From the NCBI RefSeq assembly GCF_029846275.1, contig NZ_JARVWS010000002.1, positions 930,001 through 994,000 of the forward strand: a stretch of DNA of 64,000 bases, given 5' to 3'. A program made the position numbers and the translations under genes. Below the pieces are notes generated by a model that searched no databases, was not told where the DNA came from, and saw only the letters and a program-made list of their open reading frames with translations. The number at the start of each line of letters is the position of its first letter. Position 1 is the stretch's first letter. This document shows, one piece after another, positions 8,706-17,890 of the stretch. The DNA comes from Nocardioides sp. CER19. GTDB taxonomy: Bacteria > Actinomycetota > Actinomycetes > Propionibacteriales > Nocardioidaceae.

Positions 8706-9644
8706 GTGCCCGAATCCACTCCCGAGGGCGTGCGCTACACCGCGTCCGAGGTCGCCGAGCGCACCGGCGTCAGCCTGGACCAGGCCAAGAAGCTGTGGCG
8801 CGCGCTCGGCTTCCCGGAGGCCGGCGGGGAGGCGTTCTACACGGAGGACGACCTCGCCGCGCTGACCACGCTCACCGACATCCTGGCCACCGGGATCATC
8901 GACTTCGACCTCGCCGTCAACCTCACGCGCGGCGTCGGGCTGACCATGGCCCGGCTCTCGGACTGGGAGGTCTCGGCGATGGTGCACCACCTCGAGACGC
9001 TCGGCCGGCTCGACGACAGGCCGGCGCTCACCGAGGTCGCCGGCGCGGTCACCGAGGAGTTCAACAAGCGCTTCGAGGGCCTGCTCACCTACGCCTGGCG
9101 GCGACACATGAGCGCCGCCCTCGCGCGCCTCGACGCGTCCGAGGCCGACGACCTCGGGACGACCCAGGTGACCGTCGGCTTCGCCGACATCGTCTCGTTC
9201 ACCGCACTGTCGAACACGCTGACGCAGGAGAAGATCGGCGACCTCGTCGAGCTGTTCGAGTCCCGCTGCGCCGACGTCATCGCCGTCCAGCAGGGCCGCG
9301 TCATCAAGAGCCTCGGCGACTCCGTGCTGTTCGTGAACGACGACCCGATCCGGGCCTACGACACGGCCGAGGGCATCATCAACGTGATCGGTCGCGACCC
9401 GCGCATGCCGGACGTGCGGCTCGGCCTCGCCACCGGCTCGGTGGTCACCCGGCTGGGCGACGTGTTCGGCCCGCCGGTCAACATGGCGGCCCGGCTCACC
9501 GCCGTCGCGCGACGCAACCGGATCATCGTCGACGAGACGACAGCGGCCCGGCTTCCGGCCGACCAGTTCGAGACCCGACGACTGCCGGCGCGCCCGGTGC
9601 GGGGCTTCGGGATCGTCGAGCCGGTCGCCGTACGGCGCCACTGA
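8706..9644 (+). CDS. class III adenylate cyclase with N-terminal regulatory domain
   Basis: A 312-residue soluble cyclase making cAMP from ATP. Residues 10-60 resemble a MerR-like helix-turn-helix (YTASEVAERTGVSLDQAKKL), followed by a helical regulatory region like that of Rv1264/Rv2212. The catalytic domain has metal aspartates D161 and D205, the purine-selecting pair K201 and D252, and transition-state N259 and R263 (PPVNMAARL), so it looks fully active. The GTG starts 3 bases after the PH-protein stop, indicating an operon. There is no membrane segment. Confidence 0.88.
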   Translation: MPESTPEGVRYTASEVAERTGVSLDQAKKLWRALGFPEAGGEAFYTEDDLAALTTLTDILATGIIDFDLAVNLTRGVGLTMARLSDWEVSAMVHHLETLGRLDDRPALTEVAGAVTEEFNKRFEGLLTYAWRRHMSAALARLDASEADDLGTTQVTVGFADIVSFTALSNTLTQEKIGDLVELFESRCADVIAVQQGRVIKSLGDSVLFVNDDPIRAYDTAEGIINVIGRDPRMPDVRLGLATGSVVTRLGDVFGPPVNMAARLTAVARRNRIIVDETTAARLPADQFETRRLPARPVRGFGIVEPVAVRRH

Positions 9645-9727
9645 GCGAGCCTCGCTGCCTTTGCCCTGGCAGCAAGATGTCACTGGCAGGAACGAGCAAA
9701 CCGGCGTCCGACGCTATCGGGGCTGCC

Positions 9728-9733
9728 TACGAT
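9728..9733 (+). promoter_or_regulatory. -10 element of the winged-helix gene (leaderless)
   Basis: TACGAT, 7 bases before GTG 9741. No convincing -35 seen. Confidence 0.5.
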
Positions 9734-9740
9734 TTTGCTC

Positions 9741-10055
9741 GTGATCCAGGTCCAGGACATCCGCGTCGACCCCGAGGCCCGTCGGGCATGGCGGGGCGAC
9801 GAGGAGATCAGGCTGTCGCGGAAGGAGTTCGACCTCCTGCACAAGCTGATCAGCAACGCCGGCACGATCGTCACCCGCGACGAGCTGATGCAGGACGTGT
9901 GGGCCACCCGGTTCTGGACCTCCTCCAAGACGATCGACGTGCATCTGGGCTGGGTCCGCCGCAAGATCGGCGACGACAGCCGGCACCCGCACCTCATCAC
10001 CACCGTCCGCGGCAAGGGGCTGCGTTTCGAGATCGGCCAGGTCGCCGTCCTCTGA
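9741..10055 (+). CDS. stand-alone OmpR/PhoB-type winged-helix DNA-binding protein
   Basis: A 104-residue protein that is only the C-terminal DNA-binding domain of an OmpR-family regulator (RLSRKEFDLLHKLISNAGTI, TIDVHLGWVRRKIGDD, TVRGKGLRFEI). There is no receiver domain and no room for one upstream. It cannot be phosphorylated in the usual way, so it is either constitutive or partnered. GTG 9741 is chosen because TACGAT lies 7 bases upstream, fitting a leaderless mRNA; TTG 9735 is the alternative. Targets are unknown. Confidence 0.8.
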   Translation: MIQVQDIRVDPEARRAWRGDEEIRLSRKEFDLLHKLISNAGTIVTRDELMQDVWATRFWTSSKTIDVHLGWVRRKIGDDSRHPHLITTVRGKGLRFEIGQVAVL

Positions 10056-10076
10056 ACGACACTCCGCGCCGGCCGA

Positions 10077-10082
10077 TACCCT
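10077..10082 (+). promoter_or_regulatory. -10 element of purK (leaderless)
   Basis: TACCCT, 6 bases before GTG 10089, within GGCCGATACCCT. The purE promoter shares the GGCCGATA block. Confidence 0.55.
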
Positions 10083-10088
10083 TTGCGG

Positions 10089-11243
10089 GTGTCAGCCCCC
10101 ACGCTCGCCGTCATCGGCGGTGGCCAGCTCGCCCGCATGATGGCCCAGCCCGCGATCGCGCTCGGACTGCCGCTGCGACTGCTCGCCGAGGCCGAGGGCG
10201 TCTCGGCTGCCCAGGTGATCCCCGACCACGTCGTCGGTGACTACCGCGACCTCGACACCCTGCTCGAGGTGACGGAGAGCTGCGCGGCCGTGACGTTCGA
10301 CCACGAGCACGTGCCGACCGAGCACCTGCACGCGCTGGAGCGCGCCGGACTCGCGGTGCGCCCCGGCCCCGAGGCGCTCGTCTACGCGCAGGACAAGGGG
10401 CTGATGCGCGAGCGGCTCGCCGAGCTCGGCGTTCCTTGCCCGCGCAACGCCATCGTCACCTCCGTCGAGGAGGTCGAGGCCTTCGGGTTCCCGTGCGTCC
10501 TCAAGACCACGCGGGGCGGGTACGACGGCAAGGGCGTCTGGGTCGTCAGGTCCGCCGCCGACGCCGTCGAGCCGTTCGAGGTGGCCGGGCGCACCGGCGT
10601 GCGGATCCTGGCCGAGGAGCTCGTCGACTTCCGCCGCGAGCTCTCGGCGATCGTCGCCCGCTCGCCGAGCGGCCAGGCGGCGGCGTACCCGGTCGTCCAG
10701 ACCACGCAGCGCGACGGCATCTGCCACGAGGTGATCGCCCCGGCCCCCGACCTCGCGGACGAGCTGGCCGGGCAGGCCCAGTCGATCGCGCTCAAGGTCG
10801 CGGGCGAGCTGGGCGTGACCGGGATCCTCGCAGTCGAGCTGTTCGAGACGACCGACGGCCGGATCCTCGTCAACGAGCTGGCCATGCGGCCCCACAACAC
10901 CGGCCACTGGTCGCAGGACGGTGCCGAGACGTCGCAGTTCGAGAACCACCTCCGCGCGGTGATGGACCTGCCGCTCGGCTCCCCGGCACCACGGCAGCGC
11001 TGGACCGTGATGGTCAACATCCTCGGAGGGTCCGACCCCGACGCCGGGCGGCTCTACGACGGCTTCCCGCACGCGCTCGCCCGCGACCCGCACCTGCGGG
11101 TGCACCTCTACGGCAAGGACCTGCGACCCGGCCGCAAGGTCGGCCACGTCAACACCTACGGCGAGGACCTCGACGACTGCCTGGAGCGGGCCCGGCACGC
11201 CGCCGCCTGGTTCGCCGGGGATCTCGGCAACGAGAGCGAGTGA
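10089..11243 (+). CDS. purK: 5-(carboxyamino)imidazole ribonucleotide synthase
   Basis: A 384-residue ATP-grasp enzyme of purine synthesis that converts AIR, ATP and bicarbonate to N5-CAIR. It has the N-terminal PurK signature (VIGGGQLARMMAQPAIALGL), the ATP-grasp loop (KTTRGGYDGKGVWVV) and the metal-binding stretch ILVNELAMRPHNTGHWSQDG. GTG 10089 follows TACCCT by 6 bases, implying leaderless translation; the in-frame TTG 10083 is the less likely start. It acts directly before PurE, encoded 66 bases downstream. Confidence 0.95.
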   Translation: MSAPTLAVIGGGQLARMMAQPAIALGLPLRLLAEAEGVSAAQVIPDHVVGDYRDLDTLLEVTESCAAVTFDHEHVPTEHLHALERAGLAVRPGPEALVYAQDKGLMRERLAELGVPCPRNAIVTSVEEVEAFGFPCVLKTTRGGYDGKGVWVVRSAADAVEPFEVAGRTGVRILAEELVDFRRELSAIVARSPSGQAAAYPVVQTTQRDGICHEVIAPAPDLADELAGQAQSIALKVAGELGVTGILAVELFETTDGRILVNELAMRPHNTGHWSQDGAETSQFENHLRAVMDLPLGSPAPRQRWTVMVNILGGSDPDAGRLYDGFPHALARDPHLRVHLYGKDLRPGRKVGHVNTYGEDLDDCLERARHAAAWFAGDLGNESE

Positions 11244-11297
11244 CCCGGCGGCTCGTGCGGGTGGCCGCCGGTCGATGAACGGACAGCGCCCGGCCGA

Positions 11298-11303
11298 TAG
11301 GGT
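11298..11303 (+). promoter_or_regulatory. -10 element of purE (leaderless)
   Basis: TAGGGT, 6 bases before GTG 11310, in the context GGCCGATAGGGT shared with purK. Confidence 0.55.
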
Positions 11304-11309
11304 TCCGAC

Positions 11310-11819
11310 GTGACTGCTTCCGTCGGCATCGTGATGGGCTCGGACTCCGACTGGCCGGTGATGAGGGCCGCCGCGGAGGCGCTCGAGGAGTTCGGCATCG
11401 GCTTCGAGGCGGACGTCGTCTCGGCGCACCGGATGCCGGAGGAGATGATCGACTACGGCAAGCGCGCCCACGAGCGTGGCCTGTCGGTGATCATCGCCGG
11501 GGCCGGGGGAGCGGCTCACCTGCCCGGCATGCTCGCATCGGTCACGCCGCTGCCCGTGATCGGCGTCCCGGTGCCGCTGAAGTATCTCGACGGCATGGAC
11601 TCGCTGCTCTCGATCGTGCAGATGCCGGCAGGGGTCCCGGTCGCCACCGTCTCGATCGGCAACGCGCGCAACGCCGGCCTGCTCGCCGTACGCATCCTCG
11701 CGGCCACCGACCCGGCGCTGCAGGCCGAGGTGGTGGAGTTCCAGGCCTCGCTCAAGGCGGCCGCGCACGCCAAGGGCGAGGTCGTACGCCGGGAGTCCGG
11801 CTCCTCCGCGCAGGCCTGA
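11310..11819 (+). CDS. purE: N5-carboxyaminoimidazole ribonucleotide mutase
   Basis: A 169-residue class I PurE moving the carboxyl group of N5-CAIR to give CAIR. Active-site motifs are [24 protein letters not shown] (catalytic His) and [12 protein letters not shown], with the terminal [17 protein letters not shown] 11310 sits 6 bases after TAGGGT, so it has its own promoter even though purK precedes it. Its stop lies 9 bases before the end of the convergent oxidoreductase gene. Confidence 0.95.
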   Translation: MTASVGIVMGSDSDWPVMRAAAEALEEFGIGFEADVVSAHRMPEEMIDYGKRAHERGLSVIIAGAGGAAHLPGMLASVTPLPVIGVPVPLKYLDGMDSLLSIVQMPAGVPVATVSIGNARNAGLLAVRILAATDPALQAEVVEFQASLKAAAHAKGEVVRRESGSSAQA

Positions 11820-11828
11820 CCGGTCGGG

Positions 11829-13934
11829 TCAGCCGACGTACGCGTCGGCGGTCAGCGGCAGGTCACGTACCCGGATCCCGGTCGCGTGGTAGGCCGCGTT
11901 GGCGACCGCCGCTGCGGTCCCGACGATCCCGATCTCGCCGATCCCGCGCGATCCCATCGGCGTGAAGGTCGTCGTCGACTCGTCGAGCCACTCGGCCTCG
12001 ACGCCGGTCACGTCGGCGTGCGCCGCGATGTGGTAGGTCGCCAGGTCCTGGGTGACGACGTGCCCGAAGCGGGGATCCCGCACCGACTCCTCGAAGAGCG
12101 CCGCCGACATGCCCATGACCAGGCCGCCGACGAGCTGCGACCGGGCGGTCATCGGGTTGACCACCCGCCCGACCGAGTAGACACCGAGCAGGCGCGGCAC
12201 CCGCAGCTCGCCGGTGTCGCGGTGCACCCGCACCTCGGCGAAGACCGCGCCGAAGGAGTGGAACGAGAACCGCTCGGCCTCGTCGCCGCGCTCGGCGCCC
12301 GCCTCCGTCCGCAGGCCCGGCGCGGGCCGGTGACCGTGCTCGGTCCTGAACTGCTGGGCGGCGGCCACGATCGCTGAGCCCCACGAGCTGGTCCCGGACG
12401 AGCCGCCCGCCACCGACGCCGGCGGCAGCGCGGTGTCGCCGAGATGCAGGTCGATCGCGTCGGGCCCGACCGAGAGCGCGTCGGCGGCGATCTGGGTCAG
12501 CGCGGTGCGGGCGCCGGTCCCGATGTCCACCGAGCCGATCGAGACGGCGTAGCGCGCGTCGGGCAGCGACTCGATCCGCGCGACGTTGCCGGGCTGGCGC
12601 ATCGCCGGGTACGTCGCCGAGGCGGCCCCGGTGCCGACCCACCACTCGCCGTCGCGGGTGCTGCGCGGCTCGCGCGGCCGGCCCGCCCACCCGAACCGCG
12701 CGGCGCCGCGGTCGAGGCACTCGAGGAGCCCGCGCCGGTCGAACGGCAGGCCCTTCTCGGGGTCGAGGTCGGGCTCGTTGCGCCGGCGGAGCTCGACCGG
12801 GTCCAGCCCGCACGCCTCGGCGAGCTCGTCCATCGCCACCTCGTGCGCATACATCCCAGGCATCTCGCCGGGCGCCCGCATCCAGGACGGCACCGCGACG
12901 TCGAGCACGGCGAGTCGGTGGCTGGTGCGCCGGTTCGGGGCGGCGTACATCATCCGGGTGGAGGAGGCCGTCTGCTCGGCGAACTCGCGCAACCGCGAGG
13001 TCTGCTCCAGCACCCCGTGCTCGATCGCGGCGAGGCGGCCGTCGCGGTCGGCGCCCAGGCGGAACTTCGAGATCGTGGCGGTCCGGTAGCCGGTCAGCGC
13101 GAACATCTGCTGCCGGGTCACCGCGAGCCGCACCGGCCGCCCGCCCGTGGTGCGCGCCGCGAGCGCTGCCGCCATCACGTGGGCGTGCGCCTCGCCCTTG
13201 CTGCCGAAGCCGCCGCCGACGTACGGCGCCATGACCCTGACCTGCTCCTTCTCCATGCCGAGCATCGGCGCGAGCGCGGTCGCGACTCCGTGCACGCCCT
13301 GGCTGGAGTCGTAGAGGGTGAGCCGGTCGCGGCCGTCCTCCTCGCCCCACCAGGCGGTGGTCGCGTGCGGCTCGAGCGGGTTGTTGTGCTCGTACGGCGT
13401 CCGGTAGGTCTGCTCGAGGACGACGTCGGCGCCGGCCAGCGCGGTGTCGACGTCCCCGGTCTCGGTGTCGGTCTCCATGCTCGGGTTGACCTTCTCGGGG
13501 CGGTAGGTCGCGTTGTCCTCGCGCAGCTCTGCCTCGGCTGGCTCCTCCTGCTGCTCCACGCGCACGAGGCGGGCGCCCTCCCGGGCGGCCTCCGAGGACT
13601 CGGCGAGCACCAGCGCGACGATCTGGCCGCGGAACCCGATCCGGTCGTCCTGCAGGATCGCGAGCTCGCCGTTGTCCGTCTCCGCCAGGCGTGGTGCGTC
13701 GGTGTGGTCGACGACCGACAGCACGCCCGGGTGGGCGAGCGCGGCGCTCCGGTCGACGGAGACGACTCGGCCGCGGGCGATCGTGGACTGCACGAGCCAG
13801 CAGGCCAGCGGCCGGGGGACCGGGTGCTCGACGGCGTACGCCGCCGAACCGGTGACCTTCTCCACGCCGTCGACGCGGGGCAGAGCGGTGCCCATCGCCT
13901 TGGCATCGATGGGTGCGGGCACGAGATCGGTCAT
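11829..13934 (-). CDS. molybdenum-binding subunit of aldehyde/xanthine oxidoreductase (YagR/PaoC-like)
   Basis: A 701-residue large subunit of the xanthine oxidase family, carrying molybdopterin-cytosine dinucleotide and hydroxylating aldehydes or N-heterocycles. Glycine-rich cofactor loops are visible (GGGFGSKGEAH near 240-250), and the C-terminal MGSRGIGEIGIVG supplies the conserved active-site Glu (E667). Its start overlaps the FAD-subunit stop by 4 bases, giving the order FeS, FAD, Mo in one operon. The substrate cannot be read from sequence. No XdhC/PaoD-type maturation gene is nearby. Confidence 0.9.
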   Translation of the reverse strand: MTDLVPAPIDAKAMGTALPRVDGVEKVTGSAAYAVEHPVPRPLACWLVQSTIARGRVVSVDRSAALAHPGVLSVVDHTDAPRLAETDNGELAILQDDRIGFRGQIVALVLAESSEAAREGARLVRVEQQEEPAEAELREDNATYRPEKVNPSMETDTETGDVDTALAGADVVLEQTYRTPYEHNNPLEPHATTAWWGEEDGRDRLTLYDSSQGVHGVATALAPMLGMEKEQVRVMAPYVGGGFGSKGEAHAHVMAAALAARTTGGRPVRLAVTRQQMFALTGYRTATISKFRLGADRDGRLAAIEHGVLEQTSRLREFAEQTASSTRMMYAAPNRRTSHRLAVLDVAVPSWMRAPGEMPGMYAHEVAMDELAEACGLDPVELRRRNEPDLDPEKGLPFDRRGLLECLDRGAARFGWAGRPREPRSTRDGEWWVGTGAASATYPAMRQPGNVARIESLPDARYAVSIGSVDIGTGARTALTQIAADALSVGPDAIDLHLGDTALPPASVAGGSSGTSSWGSAIVAAAQQFRTEHGHRPAPGLRTEAGAERGDEAERFSFHSFGAVFAEVRVHRDTGELRVPRLLGVYSVGRVVNPMTARSQLVGGLVMGMSAALFEESVRDPRFGHVVTQDLATYHIAAHADVTGVEAEWLDESTTTFTPMGSRGIGEIGIVGTAAAVANAAYHATGIRVRDLPLTADAYVG

Positions 13935-14932
13935 CGGTCCTCCTCGGCCAGGGCGGGAACCAGGCGCCGGAAGGCCAGCGCGGTGGCGTTGCGGACCATC
14001 GGGACCTTGTAGCCGGCGTCGCTGCTGGGAGCGGCGCTCGCGAGCTCCGCGTCGGCTGCGGCCCGGACTGCGGCCTCGGTGAGCGGGCGGCCGCGCAGGG
14101 CGTCCTCGGCGCGCTCGGCGCGCCAGGGTTTGTGGGCGACGCCGCCCCAGACGACCCGCACGTCGGTGACGGTGCCGTCCTCGGCGAGGTCGAGCGCGAC
14201 CGCGACGGACACCAGGGCGAAGGCGAAGGACGCCCGGTCGCGGACCTTCACGTAGGTGGAGCGACGGGCGAGCGCCGACGCGGGCAGCTCGACGGCGGTG
14301 ATGAGGTCGCCGTGACCCAGCACCGTGTCGTGCTCGGCGTCGTCGCCCGGGAGCCGGTGTAGCTCGGCGGCCGGGATGCGGCGCCGCCCGCCGGGCCCGA
14401 GCACGAGCACCGCGGCGTCGACGGCGGCCAGCGCCACCGCCAGGTCGGACGGGTGCACGGTGACGCAGGCCGGGCTCGCCCCGAGGATCGCGTTGTAGCG
14501 GCCGTAGCCTCCAGCCGCCGAGCAGCCGCTGCCGGGCTCGCGCTTGTTGCAGGGGGTGGTCGGATCCTGGAAGTAGACGCAGCGGGTGCGCTGCAGCAGG
14601 TTGCCGCCGGTGGTGGCCTGGTTGCGGATCTGCCCGGAGGCGCCGGCGAGCAGTGCCCGGGACACGACGGGCCAGCCGGCCCGGACCCGCCGGTCGGCGG
14701 CCAGGTCGCTGTTGCGCACGTTGGCGCCGATCGTCAGGCCGTCAGCGGTCTCCTCGAACCCGTCGAGCGGCAAGTGGCTGATGTCCACCAGCGTCCCGGG
14801 TGTCGTGATGCCGAGCTTGAGGTGGTCGACGAGGTTGGTGCCGCCGCCGAGGAAGCGGGCGTCGGGGTCGTCGGCGACGGTGGCGACGGCCTGGGCGGGG
14901 TCGCTCGCGCGGACGTAGGCGAGCTCCTTCAT
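13931..14932 (-). CDS. FAD-binding subunit of aldehyde oxidoreductase, with PaoB-type cysteine motif
   Basis: A 333-residue FAD subunit that takes electrons from the molybdenum site via Fe-S clusters. The FAD pyrophosphate loops are present (RFLGGGTNLVDHLKLG, residues 26-41, and QATTGGNLLQRTRC). Four cysteines at C118, C128, C137 and C156 (CNKREPGSGC between) match the extra [4Fe-4S] insertion of the E. coli PaoB/YagS and 4-hydroxybenzoyl-CoA reductase type, absent from ordinary xanthine dehydrogenases. ATG 14932 overlaps the FeS-subunit stop by 4 bases. Confidence 0.9.
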   Translation of the reverse strand: MKELAYVRASDPAQAVATVADDPDARFLGGGTNLVDHLKLGITTPGTLVDISHLPLDGFEETADGLTIGANVRNSDLAADRRVRAGWPVVSRALLAGASGQIRNQATTGGNLLQRTRCVYFQDPTTPCNKREPGSGCSAAGGYGRYNAILGASPACVTVHPSDLAVALAAVDAAVLVLGPGGRRRIPAAELHRLPGDDAEHDTVLGHGDLITAVELPASALARRSTYVKVRDRASFAFALVSVAVALDLAEDGTVTDVRVVWGGVAHKPWRAERAEDALRGRPLTEAAVRAAADAELASAAPSSDAGYKVPMVRNATALAFRRLVPALAEEDR

Positions 14933-15462
14933 GCGCCGGCCACCTGTCGGACAGCGGCCAGGATCCCGGGGTAGGCGCCGCAGCGGCACAGGTTGCCGCT
15001 CATCCGCTCGCGGATCTCGCTGTCGGTGAGGTCCTCCAGCGTGGTCGGGACGTCGAGGTCTTCGGTGACGTGGCTCGGGGCGTCGCGAGATGCCTCGTCG
15101 AGCATGCCGACGGCCGAGCAGACCTGGCCGGGCGTGCAGTAGCCGCACTGGTAGCCGTCGTGGTCGAGGAAGGCCTGCTGCACCGGATGCAGCCCGTCGC
15201 GCGCCAGGCCGGCGGCGGTCGTGATCTCGGCGCCGTCGTAGGACAGCGCGAGAGCGAGGCAGGTCAGATGTCGTCGTCCGTCGAGCAGGACCGTGCACGA
15301 GCCGCACTGACCGTGGTCGCAGCCCTTCTTCGGTGAGGTGTTGCCGAGCCGCTCACGGAGGGCGTCGAGGAGGGTGGTGCGGGTGTCGACGGTGACGGCT
15401 CTGCGCTCGCCGTCGACGGTGAGCTCGATGGTCGTGTCCACCCTTCTCGGTCCCCGCACGTG
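14929..15462 (-). CDS. [2Fe-2S] subunit of aldehyde/xanthine oxidoreductase
   Basis: A subunit of about 177 residues with the two cluster motifs of the family: plant-type CDHGQCGSC followed by a distal Cys, and the alpha-helical CGYCTPGQ with CRCGAYPG. It passes electrons from Mo to FAD. GTG 15462 is chosen because GGGAG lies 4-5 bases upstream; GTG 15441, closer to the conserved sequence, has its AGAAGG directly abutting the codon and is the alternative. There is no Tat signal, so the complex is probably cytoplasmic. Confidence 0.88.
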   Translation of the reverse strand, partial: HVRGPRRVDTTIELTVDGERRAVTVDTRTTLLDALRERLGNTSPKKGCDHGQCGSCTVLLDGRRHLTCLALALSYDGAEITTAAGLARDGLHPVQQAFLDHDGYQCGYCTPGQVCSAVGMLDEASRDAPSHVTEDLDVPTTLEDLTDSEIRERMSGNLCRCGAYPGILAAVRQVAGA

Positions 15463-15519
15463 CTCCCGGCAAACAGGTCGACCTACATGACCGCGTCGGT
15501 CGGGGGATACCGGAGGAGC

Positions 15520-15675
15520 ATGACCACCACACCAGTACCTCCCGCCGAGCCCGGCACGGACCCGTACCCCGGTGGCATTCCGGAGCCGGGGCCGGACATC
15601 CCCGACCCGTTCCCGGGTCCCGACCCCACGCCCGAGCCGAAGCCGGACACCCAGCCGCCGGAACCGCCGGACTGA
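15520..15675 (+). CDS. short proline-rich protein
   Basis: A 51-residue protein that is almost entirely Pro, Asp, Gly and Glu (PDIPDPFPGPDPTPEP), with no Cys, no membrane segment and no recognised domain. The ATG has a strong ribosome site (CGGAGGAGC-ATG). It would be disordered and acidic. It stands alone between two minus-strand genes. Function unknown. Confidence 0.55.
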   Translation: MTTTPVPPAEPGTDPYPGGIPEPGPDIPDPFPGPDPTPEPKPDTQPPEPPD

Positions 15676-15688
15676 GCCGGCGGGATCC

Positions 15689-16111
15689 TCAGCGCCGCCT
15701 GGCCCACTCGATCGCGGGGCAGGTGTCCATGACCATCCGCAGCCCGGCGGCCGTCGTACGGTCGAAGGCGTCCTCGTCGACGACACCGAGCTGGAACCAC
15801 ACGGCCTTCGCGCCGATCTGTGCCGCCTCGTCGGCGAACTGACCGGCTGCCTCCGAGCGGCGGAAGACGTCCACGACGTCCACGGGGAACGGCACGTCGG
15901 CGAGAGTCGGGTACGCCCGCTCGCCGAGCACCTCGAGCGTCCCGGATGCGGCGGCCGGGTGGATCGGCACGATCCGCTTGCCGCGCTCCTGGAGGAGGGC
16001 GGCGATGGAGTACGCCGTCCGATGCGGGTCGCCGGAGAGCCCGACGACCGCCCAGGTCTTGCAGTCGTCGAGCATGAAGTCGATCGCGTCCGAGCTCTGC
16101 CAGTCGGCCAT
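15689..16111 (-). CDS. CoA-binding domain protein (YccU family)
   Basis: A 140-residue single-domain Rossmann protein of the succinyl-CoA-ligase-like CoA-binding family ([48 protein letters not shown], and the terminal [11 protein letters not shown]). It probably binds CoA or a nucleotide; no enzymatic role is established. The ATG at 16111 lies 6 bases from TAAGGT, suggesting a leaderless transcript. It is divergent from the acyl-CoA dehydrogenase. Confidence 0.85.
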   Translation of the reverse strand: MADWQSSDAIDFMLDDCKTWAVVGLSGDPHRTAYSIAALLQERGKRIVPIHPAAASGTLEVLGERAYPTLADVPFPVDVVDVFRRSEAAGQFADEAAQIGAKAVWFQLGVVDEDAFDRTTAAGLRMVMDTCPAIEWARRR

Positions 16112-16117
16112 GCTCCG

Positions 16118-16123
16118 ACCTTA
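16118..16123 (-). promoter_or_regulatory. -10 element of the CoA-binding protein gene (leaderless)
   Basis: TAAGGT on the minus strand, 6 bases before ATG 16111. Confidence 0.5.
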
Positions 16124-16168
16124 GTTCGCGAGCGCAGGCCTCCCGTGAAGGCGTGGGCTACTCGCGAG

Positions 16169-16174
16169 TAGAAT
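16169..16174 (+). promoter_or_regulatory. -10 element of the acyl-CoA dehydrogenase gene (leaderless)
   Basis: TAGAAT, 8 bases before ATG 16183; a close match to the consensus TATAAT. Confidence 0.55.
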
Positions 16175-16182
16175 CGAGCCTC

Positions 16183-17367
16183 ATGAGCGCTGAGTACCCG
16201 TTGTTCGCCCTCTCCGAGGAGCACCAGGAGATCCGCAAGGCGATCCGGGAGATCTGCGACGCGAAGGTCGCGCCCTACGCCGCGGCGGTCGACGAGGAGG
16301 CGCGCTACCCGCAGGAGGCGCACGACGCCCTGGTGGCCTCGGACTTCTACGCCCCGCACGTGCCGGAGGCCTACGGCGGCGTCGGCGCCGACGCGCTCGC
16401 CACGGTCCTGGTCATCGAGGAGGTCGCCCGTGCCGACGTGTCGGCCTCGCTGATCCCCGCGGTCAACAAGCTCGGCTCACTGCCGGTCCAGATCGGCGGG
16501 TCGGAGGAGCTCAAGAAGCACTACCTCGGCAAGCTCGCCGCCGGTGAGGGCGGGTTCTCCTACTGCCTCTCCGAGCCCGACGCCGGCTCGGACGCGGCCA
16601 ACCAGAAGACCCGCGCCGTGCGCGACGGTGCTGGTCCTGAGGCCGGCTGGGTCCTCAACGGCGTCAAGCGCTGGATCACCAACGCCGGCGTCTCGGAGTA
16701 CTACACCGTGCTGGCGATGACCGACCCCGAGAAGCGCTCCAGGGGGATCAGCGCCTTCGTGGTGGAGAAGTCCGATGAGGGCGTCTCGTTCGGCGCCCCG
16801 GAGAAGAAGCTGGGCATCAAGGGCTCCCCGACGCGCGAGGTCTACTTCGACAACGTCCGGCTCCCCGCCGACCGGCTCATCGGGGAGGAGGGCCGCGGCT
16901 TCGAGTACGCGATGCAGACCCTCGACCACACCCGTATCACGATCGCGGCGCAGGCGGTCGGCGTCGCCCAGGGGGCGCTCGACTACGCGCTGGGCTACAT
17001 CAAGGAGCGGCGGCAGTTCGGCACGTCGATCGCTGACTTCCAGGGCCTGCAGTTCATGGTCGCCGACATGGGCATGAAGGTCGAGGCGGCCCGGCAGATG
17101 ACGTACGCCGCCGCCGGCCGGTCCGAGCGCGGTGATGCGGACCTGACGTTCTTCGGTGCGGCGGCGAAGGCGTTCGCCTCCGATGTGGCCATGGAGGTCA
17201 CCACCAATGCCGTGCAGCTGCTGGGCGGCTACGGCTACACCCGCGACTACCCGGTCGAGCGGATGATGCGCGACGCCAAGATCACCCAGATCTACGAGGG
17301 CACCAACCAGGTCCAGCGGATCGTGATGGCCCGTCAGCTCCTCGCCGGAGTCCAGTCAGAGCTGTGA
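16183..17367 (+). CDS. acyl-CoA dehydrogenase
   Basis: A 394-residue FAD enzyme performing alpha-beta dehydrogenation of acyl-CoA in beta-oxidation or branched-chain amino acid breakdown. The FAD/substrate motifs are [11 protein letters not shown] and RWITNAGV. The C-terminal [15 protein letters not shown] carries the catalytic Glu at the short/medium-chain position. ATG 16183 is 8 bases after TAGAAT, so likely leaderless; the longer in-frame start at 16153 precedes that promoter. Its end overlaps the convergent deaminase by 12 bases. Chain length specificity is not determinable. Confidence 0.92.
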   Translation: MSAEYPLFALSEEHQEIRKAIREICDAKVAPYAAAVDEEARYPQEAHDALVASDFYAPHVPEAYGGVGADALATVLVIEEVARADVSASLIPAVNKLGSLPVQIGGSEELKKHYLGKLAAGEGGFSYCLSEPDAGSDAANQKTRAVRDGAGPEAGWVLNGVKRWITNAGVSEYYTVLAMTDPEKRSRGISAFVVEKSDEGVSFGAPEKKLGIKGSPTREVYFDNVRLPADRLIGEEGRGFEYAMQTLDHTRITIAAQAVGVAQGALDYALGYIKERRQFGTSIADFQGLQFMVADMGMKVEAARQMTYAAAGRSERGDADLTFFGAAAKAFASDVAMEVTTNAVQLLGGYGYTRDYPVERMMRDAKITQIYEGTNQVQRIVMARQLLAGVQSEL

Positions 17368-17859
17368 CGCCCCGGCCGTACGCCGCTGGAGCGCCTGCTC
17401 GTGGAGGGCATGCATCTCCTCGTCGTACGGCGACACGGGACCGATGACCTCGATGCCGGGTGCGACGTCGGTGATCGCGAGCGTGCTCACGGCCGATGCC
17501 GGCACGCCCCAGCCGGCCCGCCAACCGGCCAGCTGAGCGGCGGAGGCGGCGTAGACGACCTTGCCCAGGCCGGCCCACGCGTGGGCCGCGGCGCACATCG
17601 GGCAGTGCTCGCCCGTGGTGTAGACGGTCGTGGCCGCCCGCTCGGCGAGCGGCAGGTGGTCCACCGCCCACCGGGCGAGCGCCAGCTCGGGGTGGGCGGT
17701 CGGGTCGTGGTTGGTGTGCTCGAGATTGCGCTCCTCGGCGAGGATGTCGCCGTCCGCGTCGACCAGGACGGAGGCGAACGGACCGTCACCGGCCTCCATC
17801 GCGAGGGCAGCCAGCGTGATGCAGTGACGCAGGTGCACGGCGTCGCAGTTCGCGGTCAT
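17356..17859 (-). CDS. nucleoside deaminase (cytidine/deoxycytidylate deaminase fold)
   Basis: A 167-residue zinc deaminase. The zinc and catalytic residues are in [11 protein letters not shown] (His, Glu) and [10 protein letters not shown] (two Cys). The tail is unlike TadA and closer to guanine deaminase-type or cytosine deaminase-like proteins. A ribosome site (GGAGGATCTGTCC-ATG) fixes the start. It could salvage guanine or a modified base; this is an inference from the fold. An acylphosphatase gene lies immediately upstream on the same strand. Confidence 0.82.
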   Translation of the reverse strand: MTANCDAVHLRHCITLAALAMEAGDGPFASVLVDADGDILAEERNLEHTNHDPTAHPELALARWAVDHLPLAERAATTVYTTGEHCPMCAAAHAWAGLGKVVYAASAAQLAGWRAGWGVPASAVSTLAITDVAPGIEVIGPVSPYDEEMHALHEQALQRRTAGASQL

Positions 17860-17890
17860 GGACAGATCCTCCGCCTTCAGCGGCTCGGCG

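Noticed and set aside
9654..9673. Terminator after the adenylate cyclase gene (GCTGCC/GGCAGC)
   Set aside because: A 6-bp stem with an 8-base loop and no U-run is too weak to call.
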